Shown here: positions 33,057 to 40,978 of the stretch, piece by piece | Position numbering within the stretch: the first letter of the stretch is position 1 | Layout: each line of letters begins with the position of its first letter | Source: Actinoallomurus iriomotensis | GTDB lineage: Bacteria > Actinomycetota > Actinomycetes > Streptosporangiales > Streptosporangiaceae | Assembly (NCBI RefSeq): GCF_030269445.1 | Contig: NZ_BSTJ01000001.1 | Location: forward strand, 1,761,898-1,825,897 | DNA length: 64,000 nucleotides | Reading direction: 5' to 3' | Program-made: the position numbers and the translations under genes | The notes under the pieces: model-generated | Told to the model about the DNA's origin: nothing | Databases searched by the model: none | The model's input: the letters and a program-made list of their open reading frames with translations, nothing else

Positions 33057-33698
33057 TTACTCCTCGCCACCCTCGGGCTTGGCCTCGGACTCGGCACCCT
33101 CGCCCTCGGCGCCGCCCTCGGCGGCCTCACCCTCGAGCCCGGCCTCCATCTGCGCGGCGGTCGGCGCGGCGATGACGTGGAGGACGAGCGTGTCCTCCTC
33201 GGCGTCGAGCGTCGCGCCGCTCGGGAGCGGGAGGTCCTTGGCGAGCAGCTGGTCGCCGATGGCCATGCCCTCGACGTTGACCTCGATCGCCTGCGGGATG
33301 TGGGTGGCCTCGGCCTCGAGCGACACCTGGACGAGCTGCTGGTCGAGCATGCCGTCCGGCACGACGTCGCCGGTCACCTGGACCGGCACCTCGACGGTGA
33401 CCTTCTCGCCGCGCTTGACGACGAGGAGGTCGACGTGCTCCAGGAAGCCCTTCAGAGGGTCACGCTGGACGTCCTTGGGCAGAGCCAGCTCGTCGCCGCC
33501 GTCGAGCCCCTGCAGGCGCAGCAGCGCGTTCGGGGTCTTCAGCGCGAGCATCAGCTCGTGGCCCGGCAGCGCGATGTGACGGGGGTCGGTGCCGTGGCCG
33601 TACAGGACGGCGGGCACCTTGCCGGCCCTGCGAGTGCGCCGCGCGGGGCCCTTGCCGAACTCGGTGCGGGGCTCGGCGGCGATGCGTACCTCGGACAC
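33057..33698 (-). CDS. rplY: 50S ribosomal protein L25/general stress protein Ctc
   Basis: Long (Ctc-type) L25 of 213 residues that binds 5S rRNA. The N-terminal domain has [20 protein letters not shown] and [18 protein letters not shown]; the C-terminal TL5-like domain has [20 protein letters not shown]. It ends in a Glu/Gly/Ala-rich acidic tail, common in actinobacterial copies. GTG start at 33698. It lies in the conserved order prs-rplY-pth. Confidence 0.93.
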   Translation of the reverse strand: MSEVRIAAEPRTEFGKGPARRTRRAGKVPAVLYGHGTDPRHIALPGHELMLALKTPNALLRLQGLDGGDELALPKDVQRDPLKGFLEHVDLLVVKRGEKVTVEVPVQVTGDVVPDGMLDQQLVQVSLEAEATHIPQAIEVNVEGMAIGDQLLAKDLPLPSGATLDAEEDTLVLHVIAAPTAAQMEAGLEGEAAEGGAEGEGAESEAKPEGGEE

Positions 33699-33878
33699 GG
33701 CAAAACTCCTCGTTGGATCAAGCTAGTCAGTGCTACGTCGACGGGATCAGTCGAAATGTCGGTGCTCCGAGCGGCACGCGGACCAGGTCTGGTCGGCCGC
33801 GCGACACAGCGTCGGACGCACTCGGTCAATCAAGTCTAGCCGATCGTCCTTCCCATTCGTGCCGGGAGGCGTTCGTTG

Positions 33879-34859
33879 TCAGCTGTGGCCGCCGAACAGG
33901 CTGGTCACGGACCCGTCGCTGAACACCTCGTTGATCGCTCGGGCGATCAACGGGGCGATCGACAGGACCGTCAGTTTGTCGAACCGCTTGTTGTCCGGGA
34001 TCGGCAGCGTGTTGGTGAGGACCACCTCGGAGATCCGGGAGTTCTTCAGCTTGTCCACCGCCGGCCCGGACAGCACGCCGTGCGTGGCGGCGACGACCAC
34101 GCGGGCCGCACCCTCCTCGAACAGCGCCTCGGACGCCTTCACGATAGTGCCGCCGGTGTCGATCATGTCGTCGACGACCACGCACGTGCGGCCCTCGACC
34201 TCGCCGACGACGTCGAAGACCTTGACCTCGTTGGCCACGTCGGGATCGCGGCGTTTGTGGATGATCGCCATCGGACAGCCGCCGAGCTCGTCACTCCACC
34301 GCTCGGCCACGCGCACCCGCCCGGCGTCGGGCGCCACGACGGACACGCCGTCGGTGTCGAGCTTCTCCTTGATGTAGTCGGTGAGCAGCGGCAACGCGAA
34401 CAGATGGTCCACGGGGCCGTCGAAGAAGCCCTGGATCTGCGCCGTGTGCAGGTCGACCGCCATGAGCCGGTCGGCGCCGGCGGTCTTGAACAGGTCCGCC
34501 ATCAGCCGCGCGGAGATCGGCTCGCGGCCGCGGTGCTTCTTGTCCTGGCGGGCGTACCCGAAGAACGGGGCGACCACGGTGATCCGCTTGGCCGACGCGC
34601 GCTTCAGCGCGTCCACCATGATCAGCTGCTCCATGATCCACTGGTTGATCGGCGCGGTGTGGCTCTGCAGGACGAACGCGTCGGATCCGCGGACCGACTC
34701 GTTGAAGCGCACGAACGTCTCACCGTTCGCGAAGTCGTACGCCGACGTGGGGGTCGGCTCGACGCCGAGCGCCTCGGCCACTTCCTCGGCCAGTTCGGGG
34801 TAGGCGCGGCCGGAGAAGAGCATCAGCTTCTTCTCACCCGTCGTTTTGATGCCGGTCAC
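33879..34859 (-). CDS. prs: Ribose-phosphate diphosphokinase
   Basis: Makes PRPP from ribose 5-phosphate and ATP; 326 residues, the family length. Motifs: MLFSGRAYPELAEEVAEALG, the flexible-loop FFGYARQDKKHRGREPIS, catalytic DLHTAQIQGFF and the PRPP loop VVVDDMIDTGGTI. The GTG at 34859 is chosen because it follows GGAGAC at the end of glmU by a normal distance and gives the family N-terminus; it begins only 4 bases after the glmU stop. Essential backbone gene for nucleotide, His and Trp synthesis. Confidence 0.95.
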   Translation of the reverse strand: MTGIKTTGEKKLMLFSGRAYPELAEEVAEALGVEPTPTSAYDFANGETFVRFNESVRGSDAFVLQSHTAPINQWIMEQLIMVDALKRASAKRITVVAPFFGYARQDKKHRGREPISARLMADLFKTAGADRLMAVDLHTAQIQGFFDGPVDHLFALPLLTDYIKEKLDTDGVSVVAPDAGRVRVAERWSDELGGCPMAIIHKRRDPDVANEVKVFDVVGEVEGRTCVVVDDMIDTGGTIVKASEALFEEGAARVVVAATHGVLSGPAVDKLKNSRISEVVLTNTLPIPDNKRFDKLTVLSIAPLIARAINEVFSDGSVTSLFGGHS

Positions 34860-34863
34860 GGGG

Positions 34864-36309
34864 TCAGTCTCCTTGCTCTGCTCGTTCTTGCGCGCGCCGC
34901 GCGGCCTCCGCGGACGGAGTGCCCGGCCGCTTGCGCTCGACCCATCCCTCGACGTTGCGCTGGCGGGCCCGGGCGACGGCCATCGCCCCGGGGGGAACAT
35001 CACCGGTGATCACCGAACCGGCCGCGGTGTAGGCGCCGTCGCCGATGTTCACCGGCGCGACGAGCATGTTGTCGCTGCCCACCTTCACGTGGTCGCCGAC
35101 GACGCTCTTGCGCTTCTCGACACCGTCGTAGTTCACGAAGACGCAGGCAGCGCCGATGTTGGAGCCCGCGCCGATCTCGGCGTCGCCGACGTACGTCAGG
35201 TGCGGCACCTTGGTGCCCTCGCCCACCACGGCGTTCTTCATCTCGACGTACGTGCCCGCCTTGGCCCCGCGGGCCAGCTTCGTGCCCGGCCGCAGGTACG
35301 CGAACGGGCCGACGCTGACCTCCGGGCCGATCTCGGCGCCTTCGCAGACGGCGTTCACGACGACGGCGTCCTCGCCGACCGTGGTGTCCGTGAGGGTGCA
35401 GCCGGGGCCCACCCGCGCCCCGGCCGCGACGTGCGTGGTGCCGCGCAGCTGGGTGCCCGGCTCGATCACCGCGTCCGGCTCGATCGTCACCTGGACGTCG
35501 ACCCAGGTGGACATCGGGTCGACGATCGTCACACCCTGGCGCATGTGCGCCTCGAGGACGCGGTCGTTGAGCAGCCGCCGGGCCTCGGCGAGCTGCACCC
35601 GGTCGTTGACGCCGAGGGGGCCGAGCCAGTGGCGGTCCAGCGCGCCGCCGACACGGTGACCCGAGTCGCGCAGGATGGTGACGACGTCGGTGAGGTACTC
35701 CTCGCCCTTCGCGTTGTCGGTGGTCACCTGCTTGAGGGCGGCGCCGAGCAGGGCGCCGTCGAAGGCGTACATGCCGACGTTGATCTCGGTGATGGCGCGC
35801 TGGGCGGCGTCGGCGTCCTTCTCCTCGACGATCGCGCTCACCGAGCCGTCGGCGGCACGGATCATGCGCCCGTAACCGGTCGGGTCGGGCAGGTCGGCGG
35901 TCAGGATCGTCGCGGCGTTGCCCTCGCTCTCGTGCACCGCCAGGAGTTCGTGGAGCACGTCGCCCCGCAGGAGAGGGGCGTCGCCGTTGAGCACGAGCAC
36001 GGTGCCGTCGATCGAGCCGACGGCCTCCAGCGCCATGCGCACGGCGTGGCCGGTGCCGTTCTGCTCCGCCTGGAGCACCGGTCGCGCCCCGGGCCAGCCG
36101 GCCTCCAGATGCGCGATCACCTTCTGCCGGCCGTGGCCGACGACGACCAGGAGCCGCTCGGGCTCGAGTTCGCGCGAGGCCGCGAGGACGTGGCCCACCA
36201 TGGTGCGCCCGCCGAGCTCGTGCAAGACCTTCGGCACCTTGCGGGACTTCATTCTCGTGCCCTCGCCTGCGGCCAGGACGATGACAGCAGCCGGACGGAT
36301 CGCGCTCAC
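34864..36309 (-). CDS. glmU: Bifunctional GlcNAc-1-P uridyltransferase/GlcN-1-P acetyltransferase
   Basis: Makes UDP-GlcNAc for peptidoglycan and polysaccharides; 481 residues. The N-terminal uridyltransferase begins VIVLAAGEGTRMKSRKVPKV; the pyrophosphorylase core includes QAEQNGTGHAVRMALE. The C-terminal half is a left-handed beta helix of hexapeptide repeats with RPGTKLARGAKAGTYVEMKN and NYDGVEKRKSVVGDHVKVGS, the acetyltransferase site. GTG start at 36309. The product could also supply the priming step and the PssD/PssE-type enzymes of the polysaccharide locus. Confidence 0.96.
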   Translation of the reverse strand: MSAIRPAAVIVLAAGEGTRMKSRKVPKVLHELGGRTMVGHVLAASRELEPERLLVVVGHGRQKVIAHLEAGWPGARPVLQAEQNGTGHAVRMALEAVGSIDGTVLVLNGDAPLLRGDVLHELLAVHESEGNAATILTADLPDPTGYGRMIRAADGSVSAIVEEKDADAAQRAITEINVGMYAFDGALLGAALKQVTTDNAKGEEYLTDVVTILRDSGHRVGGALDRHWLGPLGVNDRVQLAEARRLLNDRVLEAHMRQGVTIVDPMSTWVDVQVTIEPDAVIEPGTQLRGTTHVAAGARVGPGCTLTDTTVGEDAVVVNAVCEGAEIGPEVSVGPFAYLRPGTKLARGAKAGTYVEMKNAVVGEGTKVPHLTYVGDAEIGAGSNIGAACVFVNYDGVEKRKSVVGDHVKVGSDNMLVAPVNIGDGAYTAAGSVITGDVPPGAMAVARARQRNVEGWVERKRPGTPSAEAARRAQERAEQGD

Positions 36310-36542
36310 GTATGGAGGCCCTTCGGCATCGCGGACGGGTACGCGTCGGGGCAGAGAGCCGGTCCCCGTCAGAGGCGTTCTACGGGGTCAGGCGACCTTC
36401 GGACGGCAGCGGCGATCAGCCCGGCCGTCCCCTGCCCGACACCCGAAGAATACCGCTGGGGTGATGACCGGGATGCAGGTCGGGGGTGGCGTTCCCACCT
36501 GGCCCAAAGTGCCATAGGGGATTCGACGGACGTCACCGTCAG
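36310..36542. other. Intergenic region between glmU and tRNA-Gln
   Basis: Together with 36615-36856 this is a stretch of over 500 bp without a protein gene, broken only by the tRNA. It presumably holds the minus-strand promoter of glmU; TATTCT on the minus strand (36447-36452) could be a -10 box, but no good -35 box was found. No open frame with a ribosome binding site was seen. Confidence 0.4.
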
Positions 36543-36614
36543 CTCCGGCGCCTGGACTCGAACCAGGAACAAAGGGACCAAAACCCTCCGTGTTGCCGAT
36601 TACACCACGCCGGA
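36543..36614 (-). tRNA. tRNA-Gln (anticodon UUG)
   Basis: 72-nt cloverleaf on the minus strand. The acceptor stem TCCGGCG (36608-36614) pairs with CGCCGGA (36544-36550), with G as the discriminator. The D-arm is GTGT..ACAC, the anticodon stem GAGGG/CCCTT holds loop TTTTGGT with anticodon TTG, and the T-arm is CCTGGTTCGAGTCCAGG. CCA is not encoded. It lies upstream of glmU and divergent from the desaturase gene. Confidence 0.95.
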
Positions 36615-36791
36615 CCGCACGAGGCTCTCCAGTCGTCCGAGGCCCCCGGTCGATCGTCCACGATACCGGTCCATCGCCCCACGCAGGACGGATAAAGACG
36701 GCGTCATGTCCGATAAAGCCGGTCTTGCCACTCGGTAACCGCTGTGTGACCAACGCGACAGGTTTGGTCGAATTCTACGGGGCATCTTGCA

Positions 36792-36830
36792 TAACCTACG
36801 CCGCCGTAGGTTACGGTTGCGTAGCCGTAA
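36792..36830. promoter_or_regulatory. Palindromic operator(s) upstream of the acyl desaturase gene
   Basis: TAACCTACG (36792-36800) and CGTAGGTTA (36805-36813) form a perfect 9-bp inverted repeat with a 4-base spacer. A second perfect 6-bp repeat, TTACGG (36811-36816) and CCGTAA (36825-36830), overlaps it. They lie 27-65 bp before the desaturase ATG. A palindrome of this size suits a dimeric TetR repressor, and a TetR gene lies just downstream of the desaturase. Confidence 0.7.
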
Positions 36831-36856
36831 GTTCTCAGCTGGCAGGAGGAAACCGC

Positions 36857-37810
36857 ATGACCATAGCCCCGGCAGGAGCACCGTCCGCCACCGCTAGGCC
36901 GCAGGCCAGACCCGAAATCGAACCCGACCCCAAGGGCACGTTTGAGAAGGTCCTGATGGGCGTTTTCATCGCGGTCCCGCTTCTCGCCGTGGTGGCGGCC
37001 GTGCCGTTCGCGTGGGGCTGGGGGCTCGGCTGGACCGACCTGGCGATCATGTTCGTGATGTACGGCGTCTCCGGTCTCGGAGTCACCGTCGGATACCACC
37101 GGCACTTCACGCACGGCTCGTTCAAGGCGAAGCGTCCGCTGCGCATCGCCATGGCCATCGCCGGTGGCCTGTCCATCGAGATGAGCGTGATCGACTGGGT
37201 GGCCGTGCACCGGCGCCACCACAAGTACTCCGACCAGGAGAACGACCCGCACTCGCCCTGGCGCTTCGGTAACGACTGGCGCGCCCTCACCAAGGGTCTG
37301 GTCTGGGCGCACATGGGCTGGCTGTTCGACAGCCGCCGTACGTCGCCGCAGAAGTTCTGCCCCGACCTGGTGGCCGACAAGGACATGCGGCGGATCAGCC
37401 GCTTCTTCCCCGGCCTGGTGGCCATCTCGCTGTTGCTGCCCGCCGCGCTCGGCGGCCTGCTGACCATGTCCTGGTGGGGCGCCCTGACCGGCTTCTTCTG
37501 GGGCGCGCTCGTACGGGTCAGCCTTCTGCACCACGTCACCTGGTCCATCAACTCCATCTGCCACGCCATGGGCGAGGAGGAGTTCGAGGCGCGTGACAAG
37601 TCCCGCAACGTGTGGTGGCTGGCGATCCCGTCGTTCGGCGAGTCGTGGCACAACCTCCACCACGCCGACCCGACCTGCGCCCGGCACGGGGTGCTCCCCG
37701 GCCAGCTCGACAGCAGCGCCCGTACGATCTGGCTCTTCGAGAAGCTCGGCTGGGCCTGGGACGTGCGGTGGCCGACCCCGGAGCGGCTCGCCGCGAAGCG
37801 GATATCGTAG
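36857..37810 (+). CDS. Acyl-CoA (delta-9 type) fatty acid desaturase
   Basis: Integral-membrane di-iron desaturase of 317 residues that introduces a cis double bond into acyl chains. The three His boxes are intact: YHRHFTHGSF (HxxxxH), HRRHHKYSD (HxxHH) and WHNLHHADP (HxxHH). Four hydrophobic segments flank them. The ATG at 36857 follows GGAGGA; an open frame further upstream crosses the tRNA and operator and is not coding. A palindromic operator lies directly upstream and a TetR regulator gene downstream, so expression is probably repressed according to acyl-CoA status (inference). Confidence 0.92.
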   Translation: MTIAPAGAPSATARPQARPEIEPDPKGTFEKVLMGVFIAVPLLAVVAAVPFAWGWGLGWTDLAIMFVMYGVSGLGVTVGYHRHFTHGSFKAKRPLRIAMAIAGGLSIEMSVIDWVAVHRRHHKYSDQENDPHSPWRFGNDWRALTKGLVWAHMGWLFDSRRTSPQKFCPDLVADKDMRRISRFFPGLVAISLLLPAALGGLLTMSWWGALTGFFWGALVRVSLLHHVTWSINSICHAMGEEEFEARDKSRNVWWLAIPSFGESWHNLHHADPTCARHGVLPGQLDSSARTIWLFEKLGWAWDVRWPTPERLAAKRIS

Positions 37811-37831
37811 CTGACCGGCCCGACTCTGCGG

Positions 37832-37855
37832 CGGGCGGCCGGTTGCGGCCGCCCG
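37832..37855 (+). terminator. Hairpin after desaturase gene
   Basis: Perfect 9-bp stem (37832-37840 with 37847-37855) with a 6-base loop, 22 bp after the desaturase stop. No T-run; it may only partly end transcription before the TetR gene. Confidence 0.6.
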
Positions 37856-37970
37856 GCGCACGCGCAAGGTGCTCCGGCATCCCGTGAGCAGGGCTCATCC
37901 GGTCGATCCCCCCACACGTACGGCACCGCCGGCGGTTCCGCGTTCCCGAGCCGCCCGGCCAGGAGAAAGC

Positions 37971-38738
37971 GTGACCGTCACAATTGATGATGTGAGCGAA
38001 CCCCCCAAATCCCGTCGCAAGCGCATGACGGGCAAAGAGAGACGGGAGCAACTGCTCGACATAGGCCGGACCCTCTTCGCCGAACGCGGCTTCGACGGCA
38101 CCTCCATCGAAGAGATCGCCACCGTGGCCGGGGTCTCCAAACCCGTCGTGTACGAGCACTTCGGCGGCAAGGAGGGCCTGTACGCGGTCGTGGTGGACCG
38201 CGAGATGGCGAACCTCCTCGACATGGTCACCAAGTCCCTCGTCGGAGGACATCCCCGGCAGAAGATCGAGCGCGCGGCGTTGGCCCTGCTGGAGTACATC
38301 GAGGACAGCAGCCAGGGCTTCCGCATCCTCGTCCGCGACTCGCACGCGGCATCGGCGACGGGCACGTTCGCCAGCCTGCTGAGCGACATCGCGAACCAGG
38401 TCGAGCACATTCTCGGCGACGAGTTCAAGGACAAGGGCTACGACCCGAAGGCCGCGCCCCTGTACGCCCAGGCCCTCATCGGCATGGTCGCCATGACCGG
38501 GACGTACTGGCTGGACGTGCGCAAGCCCAAGCGCGAGGAGGTCGCCGCCCACCTGGTCAACCTGGCGTGGAACGGCCTGTCCGGGCTGGAGCCCAAGCCG
38601 TACCTGACCACCGACCACAAGGCCCGCCAGAAGGATCTGAAGGCGAAGGCCAAGGAGGCGGCGAAAGAAGCGGCGAAGGAGGCCAAGGAGTCGGCCCGCG
38701 CCGCCCGGCGGACCAGCCCCGAGCCGGGCACCGCCTGA
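37971..38738 (+). CDS. TetR-family transcriptional regulator
   Basis: DNA-binding protein of 255 residues. The TetR helix-turn-helix is REQLLDIGRTLFAERGFDGT then IEEIATVAGVSKPVVYEHFG, about residues 22-62. A helical ligand-binding domain follows. The C-terminus is a Lys/Ala-rich helix (KAKAKEAAKEAAKEAKESAR) that is longer than in most family members. GTG at 37971 follows AGGAG by 7 bases. Position just after the desaturase and the palindrome at 36792 suggest it controls membrane-lipid desaturation; this is inference. Confidence 0.88.
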   Translation: MTVTIDDVSEPPKSRRKRMTGKERREQLLDIGRTLFAERGFDGTSIEEIATVAGVSKPVVYEHFGGKEGLYAVVVDREMANLLDMVTKSLVGGHPRQKIERAALALLEYIEDSSQGFRILVRDSHAASATGTFASLLSDIANQVEHILGDEFKDKGYDPKAAPLYAQALIGMVAMTGTYWLDVRKPKREEVAAHLVNLAWNGLSGLEPKPYLTTDHKARQKDLKAKAKEAAKEAAKEAKESARAARRTSPEPGTA

Positions 38739-38808
38739 CTCAGCGTAGCCGTACTGTCACACCCTCCCCCTATCGTGCGAGGCATGAATTCCAGGGAGAG
38801 GACGGCAC

Positions 38809-39102
38809 ATGTGGCACGGCGATCCCGGCTTCGGGCGGCGGCGCGCCGGCCGGACGGAGACGGACCGTTCCGTCGACGCGCGGCGGGCCCGCCGGGCCCA
38901 CGACAACACGGCGGACTCCCGCGCGAGGCGGTTCACCGAGGGCCTCGAGGACGCGCTTTCGGGCCTCGGGGGCGGCTGCTTCGAGCACGCCGGCCACAAG
39001 GCCGACCACGTCGAGGAGTTACGTCGCGTGCTCGGCCTTCTCCTCGACGTGCTGGCCGACTGGGAGATGCTCGCCGCGCGGCCCGGTGAGCGGCTGGAGT
39101 AG
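38809..39102 (+). CDS. Hypothetical helical protein, convergent overlap with VOC gene
   Basis: 97 residues, not recognised. It is Arg-rich at the N-terminus (GFGRRRAGRTETDRSVDARR) and has a predicted helix near the end (DHVEELRRVLGLLLDVLADW). AGGGAGAGGA precedes the ATG and third codon positions are strongly G/C, which supports coding. Its last 84 bp overlap the 3' end of the convergent VOC gene, where both tails are poorly conserved. It could be real or a high-GC artefact. Confidence 0.45.
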   Translation: MWHGDPGFGRRRAGRTETDRSVDARRARRAHDNTADSRARRFTEGLEDALSGLGGGCFEHAGHKADHVEELRRVLGLLLDVLADWEMLAARPGERLE

Positions 39103-39447
39103 CTCCAGCCGGTTGCCGGCCGGGTCGTCGACGTAGAAGCGCCGAAAGCCGGGCAGCAGGTCGTCGGGCCGCACCTCATGGCCTGCCGCCCGGAGCCGGC
39201 CCGCCATGTCGTCGAGATCCCGCACGAGGATGCCGGGATGCGCCTTGCGCGCCGGCCGGAAGTCCTCCTCGACGCCGATGTGGATCTCGATGCCGGGCCC
39301 GCCGAACCACACCCCGCCCCGGGCGGCCAGGACGGGCGGCTTGGGCAGTTCGGTGAGCCCGAGCACACCGGCGTAGAACTCCCGCATGCCCGGCTCGCAG
39401 CCGGGCGGCGCGGCGAGCTGCACGTGGTGGATCCCGAGCAAGGTCAT
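39019..39447 (-). CDS. VOC/glyoxalase-family protein
   Basis: 142 residues in two beta-alpha-beta-beta-beta modules: LLGIHHVQLAAPPGCEPGMR, EFYAGVLGLTELPKP, then WFGGPGIEIHIGVEEDFRPA and RFYVDDPAGNRLELLQP. Metal-binding positions typical of the fold are His (IHHVQ), His (EIHIG) and Glu (RLELLQ). Family members are glyoxalases, dioxygenases or resistance proteins; the substrate is unknown. The ATG at 39447 follows GGGAGGG. About 25 residues extend beyond the domain at the C-terminus and overlap the convergent gene. Confidence 0.8.
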   Translation of the reverse strand: MTLLGIHHVQLAAPPGCEPGMREFYAGVLGLTELPKPPVLAARGGVWFGGPGIEIHIGVEEDFRPARKAHPGILVRDLDDMAGRLRAAGHEVRPDDLLPGFRRFYVDDPAGNRLELLQPLTGPRGEHLPVGQHVEEKAEHAT

Positions 39448-39529
39448 CGCACCGACCCTCCCTTTCCGCATGGCCCCTCACGCACGGGCGACACGGCAAG
39501 CCGCATGCACTGAGAGCCGGCCGGGGTCA

Positions 39530-40369
39530 TCACGCCGGCTTCCTCTGCCCGCCTGACTCCTCGTGTGCCGGCGGCGCGGACGCGACAACGAAGATCCGGC
39601 GGAAGGGGAAGATCGTGCCGTGCGGACCGGGCGGGTACGCCTCACGGAGGCGAGCCGACAGCTCCGCGACGAACTCCTCGCGTTCGTCCTCCCGCTTCAA
39701 CACGTCGAACGCCGGTCGCAGCGCCGTGCCCTTCATCCACTCGAGCACCGGATCGTTCCCGTGCAGCACCTGGATGTAGGTCGTCTCCCACGCGTCCACC
39801 TCACAACCGAGGTCGCTTAGCAGACGGAAGTACTCCGCGGGCGTACTGACGACGTCGTGCCGGTTGACGCCGGCCAGCCGGTCCCGCCAGCGAGGCGACT
39901 CGCACAGCTCCCGCAGGATGCGATGGCTGTCCTGGTCGAAGTTCCCGGGCATGCTGAACGCCAGCCGCCCACCGGGAGCCAGCGCCCCGACCCACCGCGC
40001 CAGCAGGTCCTGGTGCCCGGGCACCCACTGAAAGGCCGCGTTGGAGAAGATCACGTCCACGGGCCGCGACGGCGCCCAGGCGTCGATGTCCCCGACCGAG
40101 AACGCCAACGATCCGCTGCCGGAAGGCGAGTGATCGAGTGGCAGGCGCCGGGCCTCGGCGATCATCTGTTCGGAGCTGTCGATGCCCTCGATGACGGCGT
40201 TCGGCCATCGGACGGCCAGGTCGGCCGTGCGCTCGCCGGGGCCGCAGCCCAGGTCCACCACGTACGCCGGCTCCTCGACGTCCACCCGGGCGAGCAGCTC
40301 GTAGAAGGGGCGGGCGCGGTGAGAGGAGTACGCCCGATACTGGTGCGGGTTCCAAATATCTCTTGACAT
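39530..40369 (-). CDS. tam: Trans-aconitate 2-methyltransferase-like
   Basis: Class I SAM methyltransferase of 279 residues, with the characteristic opening MSRDIWNPHQYRAYSSHRAR. Motif I is VVDLGCGPGERTADL, motif II IEGIDSS, and FSNAAFQWVPGHQDLLARWV is typical of Tam. Tam methylates trans-aconitate, an inhibitor formed from cis-aconitate. The start codon at 40369 lies inside the left arm of the MarR-type palindrome and has no ribosome binding site, suggesting a leaderless or very short leader transcript. It is divergent from the marR gene, which very likely controls it. Confidence 0.85.
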   Translation of the reverse strand: MSRDIWNPHQYRAYSSHRARPFYELLARVDVEEPAYVVDLGCGPGERTADLAVRWPNAVIEGIDSSEQMIAEARRLPLDHSPSGSGSLAFSVGDIDAWAPSRPVDVIFSNAAFQWVPGHQDLLARWVGALAPGGRLAFSMPGNFDQDSHRILRELCESPRWRDRLAGVNRHDVVSTPAEYFRLLSDLGCEVDAWETTYIQVLHGNDPVLEWMKGTALRPAFDVLKREDEREEFVAELSARLREAYPPGPHGTIFPFRRIFVVASAPPAHEESGGQRKPA

Positions 40370-40408
40370 CGAGATAAAGCATGCTGGCTAGATATCTCGA
40401 TGTCAAGA
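40361..40408. promoter_or_regulatory. MarR operator with divergent promoters
   Basis: TCTTGACATCGAGATA (40361-40376) and TATCTCGATGTCAAGA (40393-40408) are a perfect 16-bp inverted repeat with a 16-bp centre. Each arm carries TTGACA, a consensus -35 box, one per direction, and the left site itself holds ATCTC..GAGAT. It lies between tam (-) and marR (+). A MarR dimer on each arm would block both promoters. Confidence 0.85.
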
Positions 40409-40426
40409 CAGGTAAGGTGATCGACC

Positions 40427-40927
40427 ATGGAGGACGAGGTCGATCGCCTGGTCGCGGCCTGGCGCACGGAGCGGCCAGACCTCGACACCGAGCCCCTGCA
40501 CGTCCTCAGCCGTGTGTCGCGGCTCGCTCGGCACCTCGACCGTGCGCGCCGGGCCGTGTTCGCCGCGCATGACATGGAGTCCTGGGAGTTCGACGTGCTG
40601 ACCGCGCTGCGCCGCGCCGGCCCACCGTACGAGCTGAGTCCCGGCCGTCTCCTGCGCGCCACGCTCGTCACCTCCGGCACGATGACCAACCGGATCGACC
40701 GGCTGGAGAGCGCCGGGCTGGTCAGCCGCAATCCCGACCCGCAGGACAAACGCGGTGTGCTCGTACGCCTGACGGACGCCGGCCGCACCCGCGTCGACGC
40801 CGCCTTCGCCGACCTCATCGACCGCGAACGCGACCTGCTCGGCTCCCTCACCGCCGACGAACGCCGCACACTCGCCGGCCTGCTGCGTTCGCTCCTCGCC
40901 CCCTTCGACGCCGACCCCGCGAACTAG
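40427..40927 (+). CDS. MarR-family transcriptional regulator
   Basis: 166 residues. The winged helix covers about residues 45-125: ESWEFDVLTALRRAGPPYEL, LVTSGTMTNRIDRLESAGLV as the recognition helix and wing DPQDKRGVLVRLTDAG. Long helices at both ends give the dimer. It sits 18 bp right of a perfect 16-bp palindrome and divergent from a Tam-like methyltransferase gene, so it probably autoregulates and controls that gene. No oxidation-sensing Cys is visible. Ligand unknown. Confidence 0.9.
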   Translation: MEDEVDRLVAAWRTERPDLDTEPLHVLSRVSRLARHLDRARRAVFAAHDMESWEFDVLTALRRAGPPYELSPGRLLRATLVTSGTMTNRIDRLESAGLVSRNPDPQDKRGVLVRLTDAGRTRVDAAFADLIDRERDLLGSLTADERRTLAGLLRSLLAPFDADPAN

Positions 40928-40978
40928 GGGTCTCCGGGACACAGCGGGTGCGACCTGTGGTGTCCTACGCTGACCTCT

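Noticed and set aside
36590-36856. N-terminal extension of the desaturase through the tRNA and operator
   Set aside because: It would translate the tRNA-Gln gene region; the ATG at 36857 has GGAGGA and starts the family sequence.
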